DNA of 15,129 nucleotides from Burkholderiales bacterium (GCA_011390055.1 JAABTC010000012.1:1-15129); one strand, 5' to 3'. Shown: positions 5,906 to 13,755, numbered from the stretch's first letter. Program-made: numbers and translations. The notes: generated by a model from the letters alone, not told the origin.

Positions 5906-7216
5906 TCACTTGCTCTTCCCCATCACCACGTCCGGCAGCCAGGTCACGATCTGCGGGAAGACCGTGATCAGTCCGATGCAGACCACCAGGCAGCCGAAGA
6001 AGGGCAGCGCTGCGCGGGCGATGACGTTGCTGTCCTTGCCGGTCAGGTTTTGCAGCACGAAGAGGTTGAAGCCGACCGGCGGGGTGACCTCGGCGATTTC
6101 GACCAGCAGCACGATGAAGATGCCGAACCAGACCAGGTCGAAGCCGGCCTTCTGGATCATCGGCAGCACCACTGCGCTGGTCAGCACGATCATCGAGATG
6201 CCGTCCAGGGCGGTGCCGAGCACCAGGTAGAGCACCGTCAGCATGGCGATCAGCGCGTAGGGCGACAGGCCCAGGCCGTTGACCCAGTCGGCCAACTCGC
6301 GCGGAATGCCGGTGAAGGCCATGGTCTTGGTCAGGAAGGCCGCGCCGGCCAGGATGAACATGATCATGCAGCTGACACGCGTGGCACTGGTCAGGCCTTC
6401 CCAGAAGTTCTTCCAGCTCAGCATCCGGCCGCCCGCGGCGATGGCCAGGGATCCGAGCACGCCGAAGGCCGCGCACTCGGTGGCGGTGGCCCAGCCGGCG
6501 AGCAGCACCCAGACGATGAAGACGATCAGCAGCGTGACGGGGATCAGGCTGCCCGAACGCTTGAGCTTCTGCCCGAACGACAGCCGCTCGCCGGCGGCCG
6601 GCACCCGGTCCGGGTGCGCGAGACTCCACCAGGCGATGTAGCCCGAAAACAAGACCATCAGCAGCAGACCTGGCAGGAAACCCGCCAGGAAGATCCGGAT
6701 GATCGAGGCGTCGGCGGCGACCGCGTAGACCACCATCGTGATCGACGGCGGGATCAGGATGCCCAGCGTGCCGGCAGTGGCCAGCGAACCCAGGGCCATC
6801 TGCTCGTCGTAGCCGCGCCGCTTCAACTCGGGCAGCGCGACCTTGGCGATCGTCGCGCAGGTGGCGGCCGACGAACCCGAGACCGAGCCGAAGACGCCGC
6901 AGCCGAGGATCGTGGTGTGCATCAGCCGGCCCGGCACGCGTTCCAGCCACGGCGCCAGGCCCTCGAACATCTGCTCCGACAGCCGGGTTCGGAACAGGAT
7001 CTCGCCCATCCAGATGAACAGTGGCAACGCGGCCAGCTCCCAGCTGGCGCTGCTCTCCCAGAACGCCGAGAACAGGTTCTTGCCGGGCAGTGTGTTCGTG
7101 AAGAAGGCCTGGCCGATCCAGCCGACGATGGCCAGCGTCATCGCGATCCAGACGCCGCCGGCCAGGAACAGCAGCATCACGCCGAGCAGGAAAGCACCGA
7201 GCCAGACCAGGTCCAT
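5906..7216 (-). CDS. dctM: TRAP transporter large permease DctM
   Basis: Large membrane subunit of a tripartite ATP-independent periplasmic transporter, which uses an ion gradient to import organic acids or similar solutes. The 436-residue protein is hydrophobic throughout, consistent with about a dozen membrane segments. It carries the family motifs GSVSGSSAAT (110-119) and GTLGILIPPS (149-158) in the first half, and the second-half equivalents TALDGISMIVLT and VEIAEVTPPVGFNLFVL. The start MDLVWLGAFLLG lies 12 bases after the dctQ stop with GAAGGG about eight bases before it. Substrate cannot be inferred. The stop lies 28 bases from the repeat element. Confidence 0.95.
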   Translation of the reverse strand: MDLVWLGAFLLGVMLLFLAGGVWIAMTLAIVGWIGQAFFTNTLPGKNLFSAFWESSASWELAALPLFIWMGEILFRTRLSEQMFEGLAPWLERVPGRLMHTTILGCGVFGSVSGSSAATCATIAKVALPELKRRGYDEQMALGSLATAGTLGILIPPSITMVVYAVAADASIIRIFLAGFLPGLLLMVLFSGYIAWWSLAHPDRVPAAGERLSFGQKLKRSGSLIPVTLLIVFIVWVLLAGWATATECAAFGVLGSLAIAAGGRMLSWKNFWEGLTSATRVSCMIMFILAGAAFLTKTMAFTGIPRELADWVNGLGLSPYALIAMLTVLYLVLGTALDGISMIVLTSAVVLPMIQKAGFDLVWFGIFIVLLVEIAEVTPPVGFNLFVLQNLTGKDSNVIARAALPFFGCLVVCIGLITVFPQIVTWLPDVVMGKSK

Positions 7217-7228
7217 GGGATCGGCCCT

Positions 7229-7786
7229 TCAGATGTCTTCGGAGAAGTCGCCGCGGGCGTGGCGTTGTTCGACCCGGCGCACGTAGGTCGGCTGGGCGCC
7301 GCGCAGCACCTGCACCAGTTCGTCGAGCACCGCGACGAAGAACAGCAGCGCACCGACGACGAAGGTCATCTGCGGGATCCACAGCGGCACCACCAGCAGC
7401 CCGGTCGGCATCTCGTTGAACTGCCAGCTCTCGTAGGTGAAGCGCGCGGCCCACCAGGCAAGGTAGCCGATCGCGAGTGCCGCGACCGAGAGCGAGCCGA
7501 TCTCGAAAGCGCGGCGCAAGGCCGGCGGCAGGCGTTCGAGCAGCAGCGTGACGCGCACGAAGTCGCCGTTGCGGAAGGCCTGCGCCATCGCCAGGAAGGC
7601 GGCCGCGGCGCACAACCAGGCCACCAGGTCGTTGACGATGCCCACCCGCCAGCCGAGCTCGCGGCCGAGCGAGCCGACCAGCATCAACACGAAGATCGCC
7701 AGCACGCACAGTGCAGCGAAGGCGCCGGCGGCGGCGTACAGCGAGTCGAGCATGCGGCGCATCGTGGCAGGGGGATCGGTGCGCAT
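7229..7786 (-). CDS. dctQ: TRAP transporter small permease DctQ
   Basis: Small membrane subunit that pairs with DctM. The 185-residue protein has four likely membrane helices: LYAAAGAFAALCVLAIF, a segment around VNDLVAWLCAAAAFLAMAQA, one around IGSLSVAALAIGYLAWW, and one around MTFVVGALLFFVAVL. The second helix is followed by RNGDFVRVTLLLERLPPALR, a typical DctQ cytoplasmic loop. The start at 7786 is preferred because GAAGGG sits six bases upstream; internal ATGs at codons 9 and 12 have no such site. The C-terminal tail is charged and soluble. Confidence 0.93.
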   Translation of the reverse strand: MRTDPPATMRRMLDSLYAAAGAFAALCVLAIFVLMLVGSLGRELGWRVGIVNDLVAWLCAAAAFLAMAQAFRNGDFVRVTLLLERLPPALRRAFEIGSLSVAALAIGYLAWWAARFTYESWQFNEMPTGLLVVPLWIPQMTFVVGALLFFVAVLDELVQVLRGAQPTYVRRVEQRHARGDFSEDI

Positions 7787-7935
7787 CCAAGGCCCTTCAA
7801 TTCGGCCCGTGAATGTAGCGGCTTCGGATCGTTGGGGCCGGACTTCCTGGCACGCGACGTTTCAGGGTAGCCCCCGGTCATGCCGGACCCCGCACGCCCT
7901 ATGCTCGTCGCCGTGCACGTTCGCTTGATCAACCC

Positions 7936-7940
7936 AGGAG
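7936..7940 (+). promoter_or_regulatory. Shine-Dalgarno site of dctP
   Basis: AGGAG five bases before the ATG at 7946. It selects this start over an in-frame ATG at 7880, which would add 22 residues in front of the signal peptide. Confidence 0.75.
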
Positions 7941-7945
7941 CTTCC

Positions 7946-8917
7946 ATGCCGATACGCAAACCCCTCGTCGCTGTGCTGGCCGCGCTCGCGCTGGCCGCGG
8001 GCGCCATGGCACAGACCAAGTGGGATCTGGCCGCCGCCTACCCCGCCACCAATTTCCACACCGAGAACCTCACCGCCTTCGCCGCCGACGTCGACAAGGC
8101 CACCGGCGGCAAGCTGAAGATCACCGTGCATGCCAACGCGTCGCTGTTCAAGGCGCCCGAGATCAAGCGCGCGGTGCAGGGCGGGCAGGCGCAGGCCGGC
8201 GAGATCCTGCTGGTGAACTACCAGAACGAATGGCAGCTCTTCGGCGCCGATGGCCTGCCCTTCCTGGCCGACAGCTACGACAGCGCGATGAAGCTGTACG
8301 CTGCCCAGAAGCCCTTGCTCGAAAAGCGCTTCGGCGAACAGGGCATGACGATGCTGTACGCCGTGGCCTGGCCGCCGCAGGGCATCTACAGCAAGAAGCC
8401 CATCGCTTCGGCGGCCGACCTGAAGGGCGCCAAGTGGCGTGCCTACAGCCCCGCCACCGCGCGCATCGCGGAGCTGGTGGGTGCCCAACCGGTGACCGTC
8501 CAGGCGGCGGAGTTGTCGCAGGCGATGGCCACCGGCGTGATCGACAGCTACATGAGCAGTGGCTCGACCGGCTTCGACAGCAAGACCTACGAGCACCTGA
8601 AGTACTGGTACGACACCCAAGCCTGGTTGCCGAAAAACGCGCTGATCGTCAACAAGGCGGCATTCGATGCGCTCGACGCGCCGACCAAGGCCGCCGTGCA
8701 GAAGGCGGCCGCCGATGCCGAGTTGCGCGGCTGGGCCGCCAGCCGGCGCGTCAACACGGAGACGCTGGACAAGCTCAAGGCCAACGGCATGAGCATCCTT
8801 CCGCCGAGCGCGCAATTGAAGGCCGACATGAAGAAGGTCGGCGACACCATGCTGGTCGAGTGGCTCGACAAGGCCGGCCCCGACGGCAAGACGCTGGTCG
8901 ACGCGTTCCGGAAGTAA
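7946..8917 (+). CDS. dctP: TRAP transporter substrate-binding protein DctP
   Basis: Periplasmic binding protein that delivers substrate to DctQM. The 323-residue precursor has a signal peptide of about 22 residues (AAGAMA before QTKWDLA). The mature part follows the DctP fold: FHTENLTAFAADVDKATGGKL, then IKRAVQGGQAQAGEILL, the hinge region WPPQGIYSKKPI (142-153), and KWRAYSP with R165 at the position of the carboxylate-binding arginine conserved in the family. This suggests an organic acid ligand but does not identify it. It is divergent from dctQ with 159 bases between the starts, so shared control is likely. No regulator gene lies beside it. Confidence 0.94.
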   Translation: MPIRKPLVAVLAALALAAGAMAQTKWDLAAAYPATNFHTENLTAFAADVDKATGGKLKITVHANASLFKAPEIKRAVQGGQAQAGEILLVNYQNEWQLFGADGLPFLADSYDSAMKLYAAQKPLLEKRFGEQGMTMLYAVAWPPQGIYSKKPIASAADLKGAKWRAYSPATARIAELVGAQPVTVQAAELSQAMATGVIDSYMSSGSTGFDSKTYEHLKYWYDTQAWLPKNALIVNKAAFDALDAPTKAAVQKAAADAELRGWAASRRVNTETLDKLKANGMSILPPSAQLKADMKKVGDTMLVEWLDKAGPDGKTLVDAFRK

Positions 8918-8918
8918 C

Positions 8919-8963
8919 GCCCGGCTGGCGTTGCCGGGCCGCCACGAAGGTCGCGACGTGGCG
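8919..8963 (+). terminator. Two consecutive hairpins after dctP
   Basis: GCCCGGC/GCCGGGC (8919-8925 and 8933-8939, 7-nt loop) begins one base after the dctP stop and is followed at once by CGCCACG/CGTGGCG (8940-8946 and 8957-8963, 10-nt loop). Both stems are perfect 7-mers. There is no T-run, so intrinsic termination is uncertain; they could instead stabilise the 3' end of the dctP mRNA. Confidence 0.5.
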
Positions 8964-9061
8964 GCAACGCGGGAATGGTTCACGGACAGCGTGCCACCCG
9001 GCGATTTACGCTTTGTGACAGCCGAAGATCATTGTCCCCGCCCCCTGAGCCCCCTCGACGC

Positions 9062-10162
9062 ATGGCTGCCCTGCCCACCCTCGACACGCCGCTGCCGATC
9101 CTGACACTTGATCCCGAGCAGACCTCGGGCTGGCAGTGGCCGCTACCGCCCTTCGCGCGCAGCCAGGCGATGGCGCCGCTCGAAGACGTCACGACCCCCT
9201 GCCGCATCGAGACACCCAATGGCGCCGCGGTGGACGGGCAGCTGGTGCACTTCGACGTCGATGCCGAAGTGCTGCGCTTCGAACTCGCCAACGGGGCCAC
9301 GCCGCTGGCCTTGCCGTTCAGCAAATTCCGGCGCCTCTCGCTCGGCCGGCCTTGGTCGCTCGCGCGCCGGGCGCCCGGCGCGCCGCAGGAGCGGGTCACC
9401 ACCGCTGCGCAGGAGCGCAGCTACTGCATCGAGCTGGCGCTGGGCGGAAACCTCTCGGGCCGCACCTTGGGGCACGTCGAAGAAGAGTGCGGCTATTTCT
9501 TCTTCTCGCCGCTCGACGATGGCGCTGCCGTGCAGCGCATCTTCGTGCCGCGCGCCGCATGCCTGAGCCTGTCGCTCGGCAAGTCGGCCGAGGAGCAGGC
9601 CGCTGAGCGCTGGGTGGGCACGCGCGAACAACTGTTGGCCGCGCTCGAGGCGCAGCCCCGGGTAAAGATCAAGCCGCTCGGCGAGGCCCTGGTCGACCTG
9701 GGATTCATCACCCGCGGCGTGCTCGAGCGTGCCATTGCCGATCAACATCCAGAACGCAGCGTTCCGCTGGGCGAGGACTTGGTGGGCCGGGGCCTGTTGA
9801 GCCGAGCCGACCTGCGCACGGCGTTGGCGCACAAGATGGGCTATCCGCTGGTCGACCTGACCCGCTTTCCGGTCGACCCGGAGGCGGTTTGCAAGTTGTC
9901 CCAGCGCGTGATGCTGGAACACAACGTTCTGCCGCTGCTGCAGGACGGCGAGCGCCTGATCGTGGCGGTCGACGACCTGGTTCGCGTGCCGCGCTTGCAA
10001 TCGCTGCGCGGCTTGACCGAAGTGAAGGTGGTGCCGGTCCTGGCGTCGCGCAGCCGCATCTCGTTGGCTCTGGCAGCGCTCGGCACCGACCGTTGGGCCG
10101 ACCACGTGCCGATGCACCTGAAGCTTCTGGTGACCGCCCCGGGCACCTTCAGCCGGCGCTGA
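9062..10162 (+). CDS. Stand-alone MshEN-like protein, ATPase-less paralogue
   Basis: A 366-residue soluble protein without signal peptide or membrane segment. Residues 24-173 form an unrecognised domain shared with the next gene: WxWPxPPFA near its start and GRTLGHVEEECGYFFFSP (133-150) then QRIFVPR near its end. Residues 205-228 and 235-258 are two 24-residue repeats of the MshEN type (PLGEALVDLGFIT, PLGEDLVGRGLLS), and 175-198 is a degenerate third copy lacking the LG motif. Residues 259-340 resemble the linker following MshEN in GspE/PilB proteins. The protein then ends; there is no Walker A motif. In both good repeats the usual leading Arg/Lys is Pro. Function is unknown; a c-di-GMP-related or ATPase-partner role is inference. 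The start is not fixed by a ribosome site; an in-frame ATG at 8975 is less likely. Confidence 0.82.
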   Translation: MAALPTLDTPLPILTLDPEQTSGWQWPLPPFARSQAMAPLEDVTTPCRIETPNGAAVDGQLVHFDVDAEVLRFELANGATPLALPFSKFRRLSLGRPWSLARRAPGAPQERVTTAAQERSYCIELALGGNLSGRTLGHVEEECGYFFFSPLDDGAAVQRIFVPRAACLSLSLGKSAEEQAAERWVGTREQLLAALEAQPRVKIKPLGEALVDLGFITRGVLERAIADQHPERSVPLGEDLVGRGLLSRADLRTALAHKMGYPLVDLTRFPVDPEAVCKLSQRVMLEHNVLPLLQDGERLIVAVDDLVRVPRLQSLRGLTEVKVVPVLASRSRISLALAALGTDRWADHVPMHLKLLVTAPGTFSRR

Positions 10163-10264
10163 ACAGACCCCGCATAGTCGCCCTGTTCGGCGCATTGCGG
10201 CGGCATCGTCGACCTAGCATCGCCCGCAAGGCGCCGTGGGCGCCGCATTCAGCGGGTGCCGCGC

Positions 10265-12763
10265 ATGTCCGATCTTTCCTCGATGCCGTCGCGTCTGGCA
10301 CGTGCCCGTGCCGACGGGCCCTGGCGTTGGCCGACGCCGCCTTTCGCCGGCTACGACGACGTGCCCCCGGTGCAGGGCGGCGCCTGCGAGATCGAAGGGC
10401 TGACCAGCGCCGCCATGCCGGCCACCTTGCAGAACATCGACTTCGAGGCCGCCACCCTGTGCATCCGTGTCACGGCCAACGACACCGAGCTGACCTTGCG
10501 CTTCGCGCAGGTGCGGCGCATCACGTTGCTGGCCCCGGTCAAGGTGCAACCACCCGCCGCCGGCGATCCGCACGCCGGCCTGCTGGCCAACCATCCGGTG
10601 TCGGCGTACCGGCTGTGCCTGGCCGGGGGCAGCGGCTGGATCACCGGTCGCAGCATCGGGCATGTGCAGACCGCCTGCGGCCTGTTCCTGTTTCCGCCGG
10701 TCGGTGATCGCGGCAGCCTGCAGCGGATGTTCGTGCCCGCCAGCACCTACACGCAATTCGAGATCGGCCCGCGCATCGGCGAGGTGCTGGTTGCGCAACA
10801 TGCGATCACGGCCGAGCAGCTCAACGAGACCGTGCACCGCCAGACTGCGCTGCGCAACCGCAAGCTCGGTGAGCTGCTGTTGGCCGAACGCATCGTCTCG
10901 CCCGAGCAACTGGTCGCGGCCATCGCACAGCAGGCTTCGATGCCGGTGGTGCGCATCGGCGAGGCCCTGCGCTCGCTGAGCCTGATCACCGACGAACAGC
11001 TGCGCGCCGCGCTGGAGCAGCAGAAGGCCGACCGATCCACCCCCCTGGGCGAGCTGCTGGTGCGCAACGGCCAAGTCACGCGCGACGACCTGCAGGCCGC
11101 GCTGGCGCACAAGATGGGTTATCCGGTCGTCGACGCGCCGGGCTTCCCGGTGGAGATGGATGCGATCGCGCGCCTGCCTTACGCGGTGGCGCGGCGCATG
11201 GCCGTGCTGCCGCTGCTCGTGCGCGGGGCGCAACTGCTGGTGGCGATGACCGACCCCTCGCGGCGGCGCGACATCGAGGAGCTGGAGTTCATCACGCAGC
11301 TGAAGGTGGTGCCGGCCCTGACCCAGGCCGACGGACTGGCCGCGGCCATTTCGGCCAGCTACGAGCGGCTGGGCGCCGACGTCGGCTCAGCGCACCCGAC
11401 GACCTCGGCTTATGCGCAGGGCGAAGGCGATGGCTTCGATGCGAGCAAACTGCTCGAATCGCTCGAGCAGCAGCACACCCAGGTCACCGAGCGCGAAGAC
11501 GAGACGCTGATCGAGCAGAGCGACAACTCGCTGGTGCGTCTGGTCAACACCGCCATCATCGAAGCCCACCAGCAGGGCGTCTCGGACATCCATTTCGAGA
11601 CCATGCCGGGGCGCAGCAAGCTGCGCATCCGCTTTCGCAAGGACGGCGTGCTGCGGCCCTACGTCGAGCTGCCGCACACCTACCGCCAGGCGCTGGTGGC
11701 GCGCATCAAGATCATGTGCGACCTCGACATCAGCGAGAAGAGGAAGCCGCAGGACGGCAAGATCAACTTCGCCAAGTTTTCGCCGCAGCACAAGATCGAG
11801 CTGCGCGTGGCCACGATCCCGACCAACAACGGCCTCGAGGACGTGGTGGTGCGGCTGCTCTCGTCGGCCAAGCCGATCGCGATGGACCAGCTCGGCTTGT
11901 CGGAAGGCAACTACCGCCGCCTGCGTGCGGCGATCGAGCGACCGTACGGCATGGTGCTGTGCGTGGGCCCCACCGGCAGCGGCAAGACCACCACCTTGCA
12001 CTCCGCCCTGGGCCACATCAACACCGCCGACCGCAAGATCTGGACCGCCGAGGACCCGATCGAGATCACCCAGGCCGGCCTGCGCCAGGTCCAGGTGAAT
12101 CCGAAGATCGACTGGACCTTCGCCAAGGCCTTGCGCGCCTTCCTGCGCGCCGACCCCGACGTGATCATGGTCGGCGAGATCCGCGACGCGGAAACTGCGC
12201 GCACCGCGATCGAGGCCTCGTTGACCGGCCACCTCGTGCTCTCGACCCTGCACACCAACAGCGCGCCCGACACCGTGACGCGCCTGCTGGACATGGGCAT
12301 GGACCCGTTCAACTTCGGCGACTCGCTGCTGGCCGTGCTGGCGCAGCGGCTGGTGCGGCGCCTGTGCCCGAATTGCCGCACGAGCCGTCCGGCGCGTGCC
12401 GACGAGATCGAGGAGCTGGTGCACGACCACCTGCAATCGATGCCCGACGACCTCCAGCCTTCACCCGATGCGGTCATCGCCGAGTGGAGCACCCGGCACG
12501 CGCAGCAGGACGGCCTGCAGCACCATGCGGCGCCGGGATGCAGCCACTGCGAAGGCACCGGCCGGCGTGGCCGCGCCGGACTGCACGAACTGCTCAGCGT
12601 CACGCGCGAACTGCGCCGCCTGATCCAGACCGGCGCACGGGTGGAGGAACTGCAGCGCCAAGGGCTGGCCGACGGCATGCGCACGCTGCGCCAGGACGGT
12701 ATCGAGAAAGTGCTGGCCGGTGTGACCAGCATCGCGGAAGTGCGGGCGATGGCCAACGCATGA
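10265..12763 (+). CDS. PilB/GspE-family secretion or pilus ATPase with four MshEN-like repeats
   Basis: An 832-residue cytosolic hexameric-type ATPase of the type II secretion/type IV pilus superfamily. Order: unrecognised domain 18-166 shared with the preceding gene (GRSIGHVQTACGLFLFPP, QRMFVP); four 24-residue repeats starting at 170, 200, 230 and 260 (RIGEVL, KLGELL, RIGEAL, PLGELL), resembling c-di-GMP-binding MshEN; linker to 370; then the ATPase. Walker A GPTGSGKTT (568-576), Asp box AEDPIE (595-600), Walker B DPDVIMVGEIRD (630-641), His box TGHLVLSTLHTN (654-665) and zinc-type CPNC (701-704) and CSHC (759-762) are intact. ATG 10265 is preferred over GTG 10256; neither has a strong ribosome site. 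No pilus or secretion genes adjoin it, so its machine is unknown. It lies 102 bases after its paralogue, probably in one transcript. Confidence 0.9.
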   Translation: MSDLSSMPSRLARARADGPWRWPTPPFAGYDDVPPVQGGACEIEGLTSAAMPATLQNIDFEAATLCIRVTANDTELTLRFAQVRRITLLAPVKVQPPAAGDPHAGLLANHPVSAYRLCLAGGSGWITGRSIGHVQTACGLFLFPPVGDRGSLQRMFVPASTYTQFEIGPRIGEVLVAQHAITAEQLNETVHRQTALRNRKLGELLLAERIVSPEQLVAAIAQQASMPVVRIGEALRSLSLITDEQLRAALEQQKADRSTPLGELLVRNGQVTRDDLQAALAHKMGYPVVDAPGFPVEMDAIARLPYAVARRMAVLPLLVRGAQLLVAMTDPSRRRDIEELEFITQLKVVPALTQADGLAAAISASYERLGADVGSAHPTTSAYAQGEGDGFDASKLLESLEQQHTQVTEREDETLIEQSDNSLVRLVNTAIIEAHQQGVSDIHFETMPGRSKLRIRFRKDGVLRPYVELPHTYRQALVARIKIMCDLDISEKRKPQDGKINFAKFSPQHKIELRVATIPTNNGLEDVVVRLLSSAKPIAMDQLGLSEGNYRRLRAAIERPYGMVLCVGPTGSGKTTTLHSALGHINTADRKIWTAEDPIEITQAGLRQVQVNPKIDWTFAKALRAFLRADPDVIMVGEIRDAETARTAIEASLTGHLVLSTLHTNSAPDTVTRLLDMGMDPFNFGDSLLAVLAQRLVRRLCPNCRTSRPARADEIEELVHDHLQSMPDDLQPSPDAVIAEWSTRHAQQDGLQHHAAPGCSHCEGTGRRGRAGLHELLSVTRELRRLIQTGARVEELQRQGLADGMRTLRQDGIEKVLAGVTSIAEVRAMANA

Positions 12764-12770
12764 ATCGGTG

Positions 12771-12869
12771 CCCCCACGCTCGCTGTCGCTCGCTGCCCCC
12801 CCGGGGAGCGCCCCCTGACGGGCCGGCGGAGCCGGAACCGTGGCTTGTGCTTGGAAGGGCGGCTCCGCC
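12771..12869. repeat. Hairpin-rich intergenic repeat upstream of flgG
   Basis: Begins with a C-rich stretch and two adjacent gctcgct phrases, a style I recognise as a frequent intergenic repeat in Comamonadaceae and relatives (from memory, not searched). It contains a stem GCT(G)CCCC/GGGGAGC at 12792-12809 and a perfect 10-bp stem, GGCGGAGCCG at 12825-12834 with CGGCTCCGCC at 12860-12869. It directly follows the ATPase stop and may act as its terminator. No reading frame with protein-like content is inside. Confidence 0.6.
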
Positions 12870-12910
12870 ACCGTCGCTGGGCTGAGAAGGACGCTGGAAT
12901 GCTCGCTTAT

Positions 12911-12925
12911 CCGGCGCTAGGCCGG
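12911..12925. repeat. Short hairpin in the flgG leader region
   Basis: CCGGC/GCCGG around a GCTAG loop, 48 bases before the flgG start. It could be an operator half-site pair or a transcript hairpin; nothing further supports either. Confidence 0.35.
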
Positions 12926-12958
12926 CTCAAGTCGGACCGAAGATCACGCCATCCCCGC

Positions 12959-12964
12959 AAGGAG
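12959..12964 (+). promoter_or_regulatory. Shine-Dalgarno site of flgG
   Basis: AAGGAG eight bases before the ATG at 12973. It selects this start over the in-frame GTG at 12964, which overlaps the site itself. Confidence 0.8.
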
Positions 12965-12972
12965 TGCCTGAC

Positions 12973-13755
12973 ATGATTCGATCGCTCTGGATAGCCAAGA
13001 CCGGCATGGAAGCCCAGCAGACCCAGCTGGACACCATCTCGCACAACCTGGCCAACGTCGGCACCAACGGCTTCAAGCGCGGCCACGTGGTGTTCGAAGA
13101 TCTGATCTACCAGAACCTGCGCCAGGCCGGTGCCGCCAGCAGCGACCAGACCACGCTGCCCACCGGGCTGCAGGTCGGCCTGGGCGTGCGCGCAGCGGCA
13201 ACCTCGCGCAACTTCGGCCAGGGCAACCTGCAGCAGACCTCGAACAACCTCGACCTCGCGATCAAGGGCAACGGCTTCTTCCAGATCCAGCTGCCCGACG
13301 GCACCACCGGCTACACGCGCGACGGATCGCTGCAGGTCGACGGCGCCGGCCAGCTCGTCACCAACAACGGCTACCCGGTGCAGCCCGGCATCACGATCCC
13401 GGCCAATGCGCAGAGCGTGACGATCGCCGCCGACGGCACGGTCAACGTGGCATTGCCCGGCCAGCCCACGCCGCAGTCGATCGGCCAGCTCAACCTGGCC
13501 AGCTTCGTCAACCCGTCGGGCCTGGAGCCCAAGGGCCAGAACCTGTGGGGCGAAACCGCGGCCTCGGGAACGCCGAACGCGGGTGCACCAGGCAGCAACG
13601 GCCTGGGCGCGCTGCAGCAGGGTTATGTCGAGACCAGCAATGTCAACGTGGTCGAGGAACTGGTGGCGATGATCGCCACGCAGCGCGCCTACGAGCTGAA
13701 CTCGAAGGCGATCCAGACCTCCGACCAGATGCTCCAGAAGTTGGGACAACTCTGA
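12973..13755 (+). CDS. flgG: Flagellar distal rod protein FlgG
   Basis: Structural protein of the distal rod that crosses the periplasm and outer membrane. The 260-residue product starts MIRSLWIAKTGMEAQQTQLD, followed by the rod signature SHNLANVGTNGFKR (23-36). The segment with SSDQTTLPTGLQVGLGVR is specific to FlgG and separates it from FlgF and FlgE. The C-terminal coiled-coil region QGYVETSNVNVVEELVAMI to MLQKLGQL is complete. There is no signal peptide, as expected for export by the flagellar type III apparatus. The stop overlaps the flgH start by one base (TGATG). flgF, the usual upstream neighbour, is absent here. Confidence 0.97.
   Translation: MIRSLWIAKTGMEAQQTQLDTISHNLANVGTNGFKRGHVVFEDLIYQNLRQAGAASSDQTTLPTGLQVGLGVRAAATSRNFGQGNLQQTSNNLDLAIKGNGFFQIQLPDGTTGYTRDGSLQVDGAGQLVTNNGYPVQPGITIPANAQSVTIAADGTVNVALPGQPTPQSIGQLNLASFVNPSGLEPKGQNLWGETAASGTPNAGAPGSNGLGALQQGYVETSNVNVVEELVAMIATQRAYELNSKAIQTSDQMLQKLGQL

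Noticed and set aside
5334..7790. A very long minus-strand open frame (over 800 codons) across dctQ, dctM and the repeat block
   Set aside because: Its translation is Arg/Ala/Gly-rich low complexity and overlaps dctM and dctQ, which have clear membrane motifs in another frame. It is an artefact of high GC content.
7871..7906. A sigma-70-like promoter for dctP using TATGCT as -10
   Set aside because: The hexamer at the right distance (GTCATG) does not resemble TTGACA, so the match is no better than chance in GC-rich DNA.
9062..10162. The ATPase-less paralogue as a frameshifted PilB-type pseudogene
   Set aside because: The 102 bases between it and the next gene hold no ATPase remnant, and its own frame is intact with conserved domains to the end.
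10230..10244. GGCGCC/GTG/GGCGCC hairpin upstream of the ATPase gene as an operator or terminator
   Set aside because: Short GC palindromes of this size are expected often at this composition, and nothing else supports a role.
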